Below the pieces are notes generated by a model. That model saw only the letters and a program-made list of their open reading frames with translations. It searched no databases and was not told where the DNA came from. Below are positions 1 through 12,200 of a stretch of 64,000 bases of DNA, one piece after another. The stretch's first letter is position 1, and each line of letters begins with the position of its first letter. Both the position numbers and the translations under genes were made by a program. Source of the DNA: Dolomedes plantarius (Eukaryota; Arthropoda; Arachnida; Araneae; Dolomedidae); NCBI GenBank assembly GCA_907164885.2, contig OU015490.1, positions 98,996,257 through 99,060,256 on the forward strand, given 5' to 3'.

Positions 1-1310
1 TTACAAAACTGCAGCAAAGTAATGGCTGTGCACTAGCAACATTATGGCACACATTATTTATTAATAAGAGAAATAAATCATAAAAGCTAGAAGCTGCAAT
101 TTACGATAACTTCCTGTTTCAAAACCAAATTTCCGGTTCAATTTTGTAGCAGATGATGTTTTTTAAAATAGTCATAACTCTGCTTCTTATTGATGTAAAA
201 TGGAAAGAGAAAAGATTGAATTATACGATTCTTGCAAAAAATAAAATTGACTGAAATAGTCAAATAACATTTTCAATGTAGGCAGTCACCTTTAGCTAAT
301 GCTAATGCTAATGAAACATGATACAGGTGATATCATAGTTATATTTTTATCTATGTTGGTTATTTTTAATAGAATTTAAAAAAGAAAAAAAAGGACAGAG
401 TTTGTTTTGTATTTGATATACATAATTTGTCAGTAGATGTTAAATGCCTACTTTGTAATTTTTTCTGAATATTGAATTGTTTAGCTTCTGCAGTTTTTTA
501 TGACATGCATGATTTTTTGTTGATAAATGTTGTTTATACAAACTATTTAACATCTTGGTAGGAAATTATACCTTTTTATTTAATGTATACAAAAGGTTGT
601 TCGCACTGTATGGAAATGATTTTGATAGTTAAGTTTTATATAAATACCATACTTTTTGCAGTAATTTGCTTCTATCTGATAGCCATGGTTCTTGACAATA
701 GCTGTAGCTTGAATTTTCCATGAAAGTAAACTTTTTCTTAGTATTGTCATGTCAGTTTTACCCCATTCCTCTTGGACCGTTTTCCAAAGTCTGTTCAGTG
801 TTCTTGGATGCCATTTTCTTGAGGCTCATTTTAATAAACTGAATAGATGAAACCCGAGATGAATGGATAAAAACATTTATAATGCATGGGGGGGGGGGCG
901 AGATGAACGAATAAAAATATTTATAATGCAAAATCAAAATTTCTACTTCTCTGGGGGGGGGGGGGGCAGGGCCCCCTGGGCCCCCCACCTGGGTGTGCCA
1001 CTGCTTGGGTAAGTGTAGTATATGAATAGTTATACCCCATATATTTCGCACAAACATTATAAACATTTATATCAACCAAAGTACAGCACAGCAAACCTTC
1101 TCATATATGACCTAAGTCTCTAGTCAGTCTTTTCATTGCATTGTTCTAAGGCTGAAACCAAGCTATCAAATGCATTTCAGCATGTATGGCAGAATTTCTT
1201 TCAAAAGGACTGCCAGCTTCAGATGCTCTACCTGTTCGGTCATTGCTCTGATGTGTAATATTAATGTATTTTGGGGGTAGTAGTATTAATGTATTTTTAG
1301 GGTAGTAATG
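1..1310. other. AT-rich DNA upstream of the first visible EIF3M exon; no gene seen
   Basis: The first EIF3M exon in the window opens with a splice acceptor, so this stretch is most simply intronic. I looked for the preceding eIF3m exon and found none. It contains G runs near 887-898 and 953-966, and a 32-bp tandem copy (855-886 and 899-930, about 3 mismatches) separated by one of the G runs. The sequence after the second G run, read on the - strand from about 1004, resembles a hAT terminus (GCAGTGGCACACCCAGG) but has no partner. Confidence 0.5.
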
Positions 1311-2016
1311 CAGTACAACCTCCGAAATCTGGAATCGTTCAGGACATGGCAATTCTGGATTTGAAAGGTTTTTAAATGCTACAAAATTTTAGGAGGAAAA
1401 ATAAACACACTTAAAGTAAAACATGTAAAATGGTTTAATTATTAAATAAACCTAAATACAGAACATAAAATTACCTTATAATTTAAACATTTCAGTCAAT
1501 AATGTCTGCTGCTTTAGTTTCAGCTTATTGGAAATTATTTTTTCTCGAATCCTATAAAGTGCCATAATTTCATGTTCTGAGAAAATTCTGGTGGTATAAG
1601 CCTAATATTGTTTTATCTAATGATTTTATCAGGTCTTCTTTTGACATTCTTTCAATTTTGAGGCATTCTGAATCAGTGTCACGATCGCTGTCATCATAAC
1701 CTTTGTTATTTACCACACTAGAATCGCTCAGAGAACCGACGATCGGCACATTTTCGTCGATGTCTAAAACTTCCTGTATGTCCGATTTATCCAAGCTAAT
1801 GTTGCCTTTATTTGCACATTACTAATTCTGCTATTGCAGCTTCTTTCCCAGACACTTGAAAACTTTCAAAATTGCTGCTGTCACTTCCTTGAAAGGAAAC
1901 ACGTTTTTTGTTCCGATCATTTTGATAGTGACATCTATCGGTAAAATGGAAAAGTAAAATTGGCCATTTATTAAAACATTCTGGATTTGAGAGTCTGGAT
2001 TTGGGAGGTTGTACTG
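1311..2016 (-). mobile_element. Tigger/pogo-like non-autonomous DNA transposon, copy 1
   Basis: The ends are inverted repeats: CAGTACAACCTCCGAAATC on the left and the complement of CAGTACAACCTCCCAAATCC on the right. The right flank is TA; the left flank TA has been lost. A 74-codon ORF on the - strand (1570-1794) is acidic and contains [10 protein letters not shown] and DSDRDTDSEC, like the C-terminal tail of Tigger/jerky DDE transposases. No catalytic domain remains. A second copy lies at 3293-4034 in opposite orientation. The CAGT..TA ends fit Tc1/mariner-superfamily Tigger elements; the exact family is inferred. Confidence 0.65.
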
Positions 2017-2219
2017 TATTAATATATTTTTGTGGTAAATATTATTTTTGCCATTTCTTAAAATAGTTAATTAACTATTCATAATTGAAACAAATTATTC
2101 CTCAACCTTCTTTTAAAAGATATTAGTGTTTTTCATAAAGCATGAGACTTTTTACTTAAATACATGTAAACACAAGCTGCTGATAAATGCTATTTCATAA
2201 TGTTTAATTTTTGTTTCAG

Positions 2220-2314
2220 CTGAAAAATTGGTTAAATGAATTGAACATCAGCATTGATAAGACCCAAAAGTTACTCAGACTATTGCATGAAGTGTTGCTG
2301 GAATGCAAGCAAAG
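2220..2314 (+). CDS. EIF3M: EIF3M exon (first in window)
   Basis: Acceptor TTGTTTCAG precedes a 95-nt exon read in phase 0, ending AG|gtatta. It encodes a helical stretch containing [15 protein letters not shown]. The split codon AG|T is completed by the next exon. Confidence 0.92.
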
Positions 2315-5300
2315 GTATTAATTTCTTATATGAAAAAAATATCTTATATGTTTCCATGGTTAATATTTAAACCTTTAATTGTTGAATTATTTGTAATTAA
2401 TGTATATCATTTATAGGATGAAGTGGGAATGTGTACTTAAAATCCTAAAAAAATTATTTTTCTTAAAAGAATTTCAAGTATACTTTGTAGGATAATTCTT
2501 GCTCTACTGTTATGTTTAGTTTTTATTTACAGAAAAGTTATAAAATGGAAAATTATTATACCTACCAAACCCTTGCATTCCAACTGAGGTACCCAAGTTC
2601 AAGCACTAGCTCCCCCCCCCCCCCCCCCCCAAAAAAATAAATAAATAAATAAATAAATTAACCACAACACAAAGTTATTTCGAAAATACCCACTTATTCA
2701 TTAAAAAATGAAGAATACAGATAAAATATATATAAACTATTTTTTTTTTTCAATATTACTTCAGTGCTGCAGGGTTTTCACTTGCTCCATATGCTGAAAA
2801 AACCTACCTTTATGTTATAACAGCCTTATAAATAGTTTTTCTTCCTAACATGTTTTCTAGCTGGAGAAACTTCATAACCAACAACCTTTTGCCATGTTTC
2901 TTTAACAGCTGATGATTGTTTTTAATTCTTTAACATTCAAAAATCGTAAATTAGGCAACTGAAACTAGTTTTATTTTGTTCTAGGTTTGAAGAAGTGAAT
3001 TGTAGTAAACTAACTTGTTTAGACTAACTGTTAGTGAATTTGAGTGGAGTGGACTTTATAAACTGTGTGTGAATGTATTAAATTTCTAATTCTGTTGTCA
3101 CTATTTCTGAGTTGCCTTTTGTACCAGGAGAGGACTTATAGTGTTCCTGGAAGAGCCGATGCCTGGAAGGCGTGGTAAACAAATTTTTTCTGTGTCTTTT
3201 TGGTCCTACAATATTCAGTATGGCCTAGGCAAAGGAAAAAATTTTTTTTGAACTTTTAACATGTGTTTGTTACTCTAGAACAAATACAAATACAGTACAA
3301 CCTCCCAAATCAGGACGTCTCAAATCCGGAACATTTTAATAAATGGCCAATTTTACTTTTCCATTTTACCGATAGATGTCGCTACCAAAATGATCTGTAA
3401 AAAAAATGTGCTTCCTTTCAAGGAAGTGACAGTAGCGATTTTGAAGTCTTTCAAGTGTCTTGGAAAGAAGCTGAAATAGCAGAATTAGTAATGTGCAAAT
3501 AAAGGCAACATTAACTTGGATAAATCGGACATACAGGAAGTTTTAGACTTCGACAAAAATGTGTCGATTGTCGGTTCTCTGAGCGATTCTGAAATTATTG
3601 ATAGTGTGGTAAATAACAAAGGTTATGATGACAGCAATCGTGAAAGTGATTCAGAATGTCGCAAAAAGGAAAGAATGCCATCGAGACCTGATAAAATCAT
3701 TAGATAAAGCAATATTAGGCTTAGAAGAGCGGAATTTTATCTTGGAACATTAAATTATAGCAGTATATAGTATTCAAGAAAAATTCATTTCTAATAAGCC
3801 GAAACTAAATCAACAGGCACTATTGACTAAAATGTTTAAATTATAATGTAATTATACATGCTGTATTCAGGTTTGTTTAATAATTAAACTATTTTACATG
3901 TTTTTTTTTTCAAGTTTTATTATTTTTTTTCCCTAAAATTTCGTAGTGTTATTTAAAAACCTTTCAAATCCAGAAAATTCCCAAATCTGGAATTGCCATG
4001 TCCTGAACGATTCCAGATTTCAGAAGTTGTACTGTATACTTATTTTGTTAATATTCGGAAGTTACTCAGTAACATTGCTGACACTGCTAACTTGAACATA
4101 TGCCTCTACAACCAAAAAATATAAAATTAAGTAAATAAATAGCCTTTTAATTAGCATAAAATATTTATTCTTTCCCTTGCCCTACTTATTTTGCTATTAG
4201 CAACTATGATTTATTGAGACCCGCATTCTCACTTGCCCTAAGTGTCGGGGCAAGTGAGAATGCACAACACAAAAACTTTAAATATTTATGGCAAAAAATG
4301 TTGAAAATAGATTTAGAAAAATATAACTATAAATGTAGAACATAACCCAAAGTATGTATATACATTTTCATACAAATACAACAATTTGTTAAAAACTTAT
4401 TTAGATTCAAAGTGGAACTATATGATTTTGCATTCTCACTCATCCCATTTCATTCTATATGTAATTCTCCGTCTCTGTAATTTTTGAAGTATCATGATTT
4501 CCTGGTTTTAAACTGTAGATTATATTAAAAAATCATTTGAATTTTTAAAATTTATTTCTTAAATATTACATTTATTATTTCTTAAATAATTTCTTTAATT
4601 ACTTTTAGTGAATCAGCTGGTAAAGTTATGATTGAACTTCTTGGAACATATACTGAAGATAATGCATCACAAGCTAGAGATGATGCTCACAAGTATGTAA
4701 TTATTTGTGGAGGATAATTATTTAAGAAAATGTGCATGTTTTCTATTTAGTGCAGTGGTTTCCAACGGTGGTCCACAGGCCATAGGTGGTCCGTGAGAAC
4801 TTTGGGAGTAGTCCGGCACCATATATAAAAAAGTTGCCAAATATATGGGGATTTTGAAAGCTATGTTCATTTAACTAGATGGTCCGAATATATCCGTTGA
4901 GAATCAGGTGTTGAAATAATTTTTATGGATTTTTATGTATAAAATTTAAAGAATTTGTAGTTAAGTTGTACTGTACGCTGTAAAATAGCAATAACAAATA
5001 ATGTGTTCTAAAAAACTGTTTTACTTAATCACCCATGAATCAATATGTTTCAATTTCAGGATGAGATCTAGGGTATCTAATTCTAAAGATTGAAATTAAG
5101 GTTGAAACAAAAAGTGAGAGCATTAATCCTGTATCCCTTTTGCCTGAGGAATATTCTATACCCCCACCCTTAAATCAGTGTGTGTGTGTTGGTTGGGGGG
5201 GGGGGGGTCTGCACATCGTTCAATTTCAGGCCTAGTGGTCCACAGGCTTCTACGAGTTGAGAACTACTGGTTTAGTGTGTGCAATAGTATTACTTTATAT

Positions 5301-6258
5301 CAAGTCTGCTCAACTCAAAATGGGATGAGGGTCTTATTACTTCATGGAAAGCTGCTGCGAGTTGCAAGAAAATAAAATAAATGGGAGAGCAAAAAATGTT
5401 ATTTAAAAAAAAATTACTTATTATTTTTAAAAAGTAAATATTAATATTCATTGCTTGTATATTCCTTTTGTAATATTATAAATCTAAAAATGATATACTA
5501 TATTTTTTAGATCTATATAAATAAAAGAAACTTTTTCGGTCGGGGAACAATTCTGGATAAACCGTTTCCGGTATGGCATCCATTATGAAATTTGGCCATG
5601 TTTGAAAATGTGAAAATCAATGTATTTTTCTTTTTCATGAAAGTACATAAATGTTACATATTTGGAAAGAGCTTTAAAAACTGATAATTTTTTCTGCGTA
5701 CACTTATTCTGTTACTTTAATAGTTTTAGAGATATTTCAATTCTAAATGCATACTCCACCAATACAAAACGTAACCGCCATGTTTTACGATGTAAACACA
5801 GCATGATTCTCACTAAAAAATGAATCACTGAAAAGAAATGTTTCATTGTGTGTCTAATTTTTAATTATTTTTCTATTTTTCATACTTTTAATTCAAACTT
5901 TTTAATCATAAATAGATCATTTGAAGATGTACTGATTTTTTGGAATTTTTTGGCAATTAAAAGTGAAAATTTTTTTTAAATTCAAGCGAAGTGTGATTTG
6001 AGTGTCAAGTGATTCGATAGCTGGGCGAAGCCCGAGCATAGCTGGGTGAAGGTCGGTTAGTTTATAATATTACACGTCTTCACAAATGGCTTTGCGGGCT
6101 GCAGAGTGAATGCTGTTTGGCCACATATGGCCCACGGGCTGTGTATTGTGCAGGCCTTCTTTATATGTATATGTATTTGAATAATAACTTTCCTGTAAAT
6201 TGCTGATTAATTGTTATTAAAGATCATAGTTTTAAATTTTTTAGCTATAAATACTAAA

Positions 6259-6291
<33 letters not shown>

Positions 6292-9200
6292 AAAGAGACT
6301 GAAGTGCATATATGTATGAATATATATATGTGTGTGTAGGAAAGAAAACTCACTCATCTCGTATATTGTGTTGCTTAATAGCTTGTTTATTGAAAAACAT
6401 CTCATTGGCAAAAAAAGTTCTTTAATAGGATACTACATTGCTCGTTTTAAAGAACAGCTTATATCTTCTCCAATGTGGCAAATTGTTACTTGGACATTAT
6501 CGTTACTGTCATATGACACCATGGTTTTGCTGGGCCACTTTTCTGGGAGCACCGTATAGGTGGACCAGCATTACTCCCCTATGGGCTGGTCCTATAATTT
6601 TGAACCGAGTCAAGTGACAAAACTGGAAACACTTGACCCCACACCTCCAGAGGTAAATTTGAGAACTTGAAGGACATTTCAGCAACACCCTATTTTACGT
6701 GCCCCGGCCACCATCAGTGAACACAGTGGTGGATCTTGTCAGTGACTGGCCTCGAACCCGCAACCCTCAGATCACTGGCTCGATGCCTTTGCCAACTGGG
6801 CCACCACACCCTATAACAGCTTATATTTACTCTATCAAATAAATTACTTATAATTTTGTGATAATATACACATCTCGTTTAAATATTTTTTTCAAAAGCA
6901 TTAAAATTGCCTATTTTTTATATCATTTTAGGTGTATTGTAACATCTTTGGCTGATCCTAACACATTTCTCCTGGATCATCTACTTGTTTTAAAGCCTGT
7001 TAGATTTCTTGAGGGTGAATTGATTCACGATCTTCTTACTATTTTTGTTTCAGAAAAACTGTCATCTTACTTAAGCTTTTATACTGCCAATAAGGACTTT
7101 GTCAATTCTCTTGGTAAGATATCTTTAAATTACTTAATCTGTGCCTTCATTTAAACTTATTAGTTATCTATTAACTTTGAGACTTTTGCCCTCTTGCTTA
7201 GATGAAATTTGAAAGAAATGTTTATGAAGAGTTTCTTTATATCTATATATGTAAAACAGTTCCGTGACTGACTGACTGACAGATAACACACAGACCAAAC
7301 TGCTGGACCTAAAGGGCTGAAATTTTGTATGGCAATCCTTATAGCATAGGGGTGCACTAAGAGAGATTTTTCAAAATTCTTAGATTTTTTTAAAATTAAT
7401 TGTAACTATTTATAAGTTTGCATTTAAAATAATCAGAGGATTATAAAATTTATATCATGAGAAAGATTATAAAAATTCCTTTAAAATGAAATCTTTTTCG
7501 AATTTTTACCTTCATTTTCTGGTTTTTTGGGAATTTTTAGAGAGTAATTTTTAGAATTTATTTTATTAAATGCTGATCATGTGTTTTCTTTTCTTTTTGT
7601 GATTCTTTAAATTAATTTTACGTCATGTGCTTAACAACGAAATAAATTGACAAAAAAATATTAAAATACGGTAAAAGATAAAATTTAACCACTAGACTAA
7701 TTGAGATGGAAGATTTTTAAGAATTTAATTCAAATTAGTATGTTTTATGGATATTAAACATACAATTGCATACATTGACTGTTGTATTTAATTTGAATAT
7801 TTTATTCTACATTATTTTGTCTGTTAAAATATCCATTGTTTTTTTATATAAATATATAATTTTTTTTGCATTAATTGCATACATTGACCGTTGTATTTAA
7901 TTTGAATGTACTCCATAGCAAAGCATGGATATTCAGCTAGTTTACTATAAAATGTAAGGGTAACAGCTATGAATTGTCTTAGAGGCAATCACACTTCATG
8001 TTTCTCAGCCTGATGATGTACTATTAATTAGTTAAAATTAGCTGCCACCTATATTTTTTATTGTGGCTGTTAAGATGCTGTGTGTTCCTGTTTTGCCTTC
8101 TTGGTTTGAAATAATTTATAATGATTCATTGCATGGTAACTATAAATATATTCTGTTTTGAAATTGTGTAATTTTTTTTTCATGACTATAATTGAATGAA
8201 AAAACTTCATTCTTCAGACCTCCAAATATTTGCTTATATATTTCCTTTGGATCTATGTCCCACAGCTTTAGCACCCTACCTAAAGCCACATCAAACTAAC
8301 AGCATATATTTTTATCTCATAATTTTATAAGCAGTTTTCAATATATGTTTTTAGATATTTATTGGCTTCAGTTTTTAGATCGAATATCAAGTTTTGAAAA
8401 GTGTCTGTGACATCAATCTCTGTTGGAGCATTTTATAAAGATCTTAATGAGATATTTTTCTTGAGCAAAATTTTAATTAATAGCGATAGAAGAATCCAAA
8501 CCCAATCCAGACTTTTCTGCAAAGAAAAAAATTGGTTTTTATGATTTTCAGTAATTTTCAGTAACCTTTTGTCAATTAGTTACTTCATACTGTTGTGCCA
8601 TGTTACAAGATTTCTACGTTAGGTATTTTTTATAAATATTCTGAAATTAATGCTTATCCTGTACAGAATACTTTCTCACACTATGTATTTACACCTTTTT
8701 AGCTAGTTTATTCATTTTATAAGATTCTCATAAAAATATAACTAACAGTTAAAATAATTCAATAAAGCAAGATAATTTCCCTAATAATTTTGGTAATCTA
8801 AAAGTTTTTAAAAAATGGCATTTAGACTCGGGTATATTTTAAGGACTTAAGATAGGGTTTTCTGATTTCACACATTTTTTTTTTTTTTGTTTGTGGCATA
8901 AAATCTTCAATGGGGGTGTGGCGTTGTAATTTTGCTACAGTAGTGTAACTCTTAGGGTATAAAATGGCTGCTATTTGACTATAACCGTTACTCACTGGAT
9001 TAGGGTGAGTGCACCTCTTTGCATTTCTGTCTTTTCATTTGTGTTCTTTAGGATTGTATATGTACTTGCATTTATGGTGCATTGAGCCCTAAGTGCAGGA
9101 TGTCTATGTATTTTTCGTTTGATTTGACTGTCTGTTTCAATGGGGATCTCGGAGCCTTTGGATGTCTTTTGGTTAGACCTGCATCCTATTCAGAAATTTC

Positions 9201-12200
9201 CCCCTTGAGGTAACTGACATAGTTAGGCCTCCTGATGACGAGACCAATCGGTTATCTCGATATATGGTTTAGTTCTGTTACTGCTACAGAATCTTGCATT
9301 ATGGTGCGTTGAGTCCTAAGTGTGGGATTTCTGTTTATTTTTGTCTACATTCTACCTGCTTATAATTATCTTGCTTTGTTGAATTATTTTACTTTTAGTT
9401 ATATTTGTCCATTTTCAGTATGAAGATTTGTTGCAACTGCTCAATCTTTTATTGAAAAGTTTAAAAAATTTTCAATCCTAGGGTAGGTTTTCTGTTAATT
9501 TAATCGGCAGTCAATGCCCTCTTTATACATTTTATTTCATGTTGAATTATTTACATTGTATCACATCATAAAAATTTTAAAATTAGATTTTGCATGAAAT
9601 TTTTTTTTTCCAGATTCATTTATAAATAATTATACTGTCTGATGTTGCATTTTATAGGCTTGTCACATGAACAAAATCTTCAAAAAATGAGACTGTTGAC
9701 ATTTATGCAGATGGCTGAATCCCGAAAAGAAATTCCATTTAGTATAATTGAATCGGAGTTGCAGTTAAAACCTGATGAAGTAGAAGGATTTATTATTGAT
9801 GGTAAATCTTTTATTTTCATTTTTCCATAAAATTTCTAATATTTCACATATTAGCAAACACAGATTTATAAATTGTTTTAAAATTTTCCTTTTGTTATTG
9901 TAATTCTAAGTGTCCACTTGAATATCTCGAGATTAGTCTCAGGGTGTTGTCCATTTGAGATCACTTACGCTCTCGAGACAGTTTCGTGAGACTCAATGGT
10001 CACTGCAGTTTCGTGGCCAGGAACATTTCGTGTCGACTTGAGAGTCAACTCGCAGTCGTGTGATTTGATCGCAATTTGTTTATTTTTATCTTTTCTTTCC
10101 AAATGGATTTGTGTCAGGTCCTAGCTTTTATAATTGTGTATAAAACTGAAAAATCGGAAAGTGAAAAAAAAAGGAGTGTTGGGTAAGAAAGTGGGCAGAT
10201 CGAGCTGCGAATTTAATTAAGGCAAAGATCGATTCTTATATAAGTCTTTGCCTTAATTGAATTCGCAGCGTGTTCAACACTTGTAAATGAGATGCGGTTA
10301 GATGATGCACAACAGTTTAGAAATTTTATTCGGATGTCTGCAGTGCAATTTGAACTGCTTCTAAATTTAGTAAAACACCAGATTGTCAAGCAAGATACAA
10401 AATTAAGTGATACAATTCCTGTTCATGACAGATTAATGGTCATACTTTGTTTTCTGGCTTCAGGTAAGCATATTCAAGCTACATATTTTTAGTTATTTTT
10501 TCTTTTTTATGAATACATCTTTTCCTTCAGCTTAATTTTATTATCAATACTATAAACTGCTTACGTAGATCCAAGTTTTTGACCTAACAAAATAGGGTTA
10601 ACAAAACAAAACAACTTTGACTGTACAATAAAACTCGAAATTTATTTACTGTACAGAACTACAAAACATAGTTGTAACAGACTCACAAATAAACGAATAA
10701 TATGCTTAAAGTACCAGTTAACAACTGAAGGGAAGGAAACAAAAGAAAATGACCATCACAGTTTTTAAATTTTTTTCACAAATTCTTTGAACATGCTCAT
10801 GTTTTTAACACAATTCCTGTATAATTTATGTTTCACATTCCATAAAAACTCCTATTTCTCATAAAGATGGATTAACTCCACTTCTTCATCAGTCCACTCT
10901 CTTTTATATGGTACAATCTTCTTTTCGCTCATTTTGAAAAATTATTTATGAATTTATATTTAATGCAAAATAAAATTGGACTGGAGACTAAGTCATGAGA
11001 GTAGGAATGAGCTTGTCCACTTATGACAGGTACCGTCTGTGATAGTTGCAACTGTTTGTCCCTGAAACTGTTCTCAGACCCTTATCCATTTGTGAGTCTA
11101 GTCTGGAGACTGTTTTGTCACAGCATAAGAAAGGTGTTTTTTCTATTGTCCTAAACTAAGGTATGAATTAAATAAAGTGCAATACTAGTATATTTTCAAC
11201 ATATCCATTGTTAAAAAAATCTTATCTAAGTAATAGAATGTCTTATATTAGAGTAAAACTTATTTATTTGGTACAAAATTAGGAGAAAGCAGCTTAAAAA
11301 TTTTAAGTCAGAATTTATGTGTTAATATAGATCTATGAAGGTATGGTAGCAATTAGTAACTATTCTAACGTTTCTCAGTGGGGAGCTAAATGTGCTTGAT
11401 CATCCCATACTTAGTTATTTCTTATATACTTACTGAATAGGAATAGTTTACCCCCTTCCCCCCCCCCCCAAAAAAAAAAAATTTTTTGGGGGGGGGGGGG
11501 GGGGGTTGGGCCTAATCCGCCAAGGGGGTTGCTCCACTGACTTTAATTAATTTTATTGAGGCTAATTAAGAAAGTGAATTTTCAGTGTAAATAGTTATGA
11601 ATAGGGATACGTAAATTTTGCATTAAAACATATCGAAATTTCACAACAAAAAAAATGCAATATGTAAAATTTTGCATTTATTCTCAAAAAAGAAATATAA
11701 ATTCAAAATTTTCATATTTATTAAAGAAAATGTACAATTTTACTTACTTGGATAGGTACGTATCAAAATTCTTAGTTAAAAGCTTATATTGTCGTAGTCT
11801 TCACATGTTCTTATAAGTCTTTGCCTTCTGTCAATAATTATTATGTTGTACGTACTAAAATATATCAGCATCTACTCTGTTAACGGGACTATAGAGGCTT
11901 TGTATAGCTGCCTTTGCAAAGCTAAAGTAGCAGCATTTCGTTGCAATTAAAATCTGTATATCATCAACAGGAGTCTTTTGGTTGACTACTGTAAGTAGCT
12001 GAAATACTTGATTTTGATGCTCAAGAGACATTCTAAAATCTACTAAATTGTTCCACAAAACTTGATGGTTGATTTTTACAGTTAGATTTTTAGGTTTGAC
12101 TCTGGTACAGAAAATTGTCTGGGTGAAATTCAGAGCAAATTCGAAGAAGAGTGGGATTTGTCAGTTAAAGACCACGGATGGTCTTGGTTAAGCAACTATG

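Larger units (their letters stand above)
9912..11135. mobile_element. PIF/Harbinger DNA transposon remnant
   Basis: Both hallmark genes of the superfamily are present: a transposase exon on + (10292-10465) and a MADF/Myb-like ORF on - (10765-10932), facing each other. The approximate ends share CTCGAGATTAGTCTCAG and, inverted, TCCAGACTAGACTCA. Exact termini and a TWA target duplication could not be fixed. A near-perfect 25-bp inverted repeat (10204-10228 and 10245-10269) lies just before the transposase exon. Confidence 0.65.

Noticed and set aside
758..1066. 102-codon - strand open frame with proline-rich stretch
   Set aside because: The prolines come from a G homopolymer and a hAT-like end; no domain is visible.
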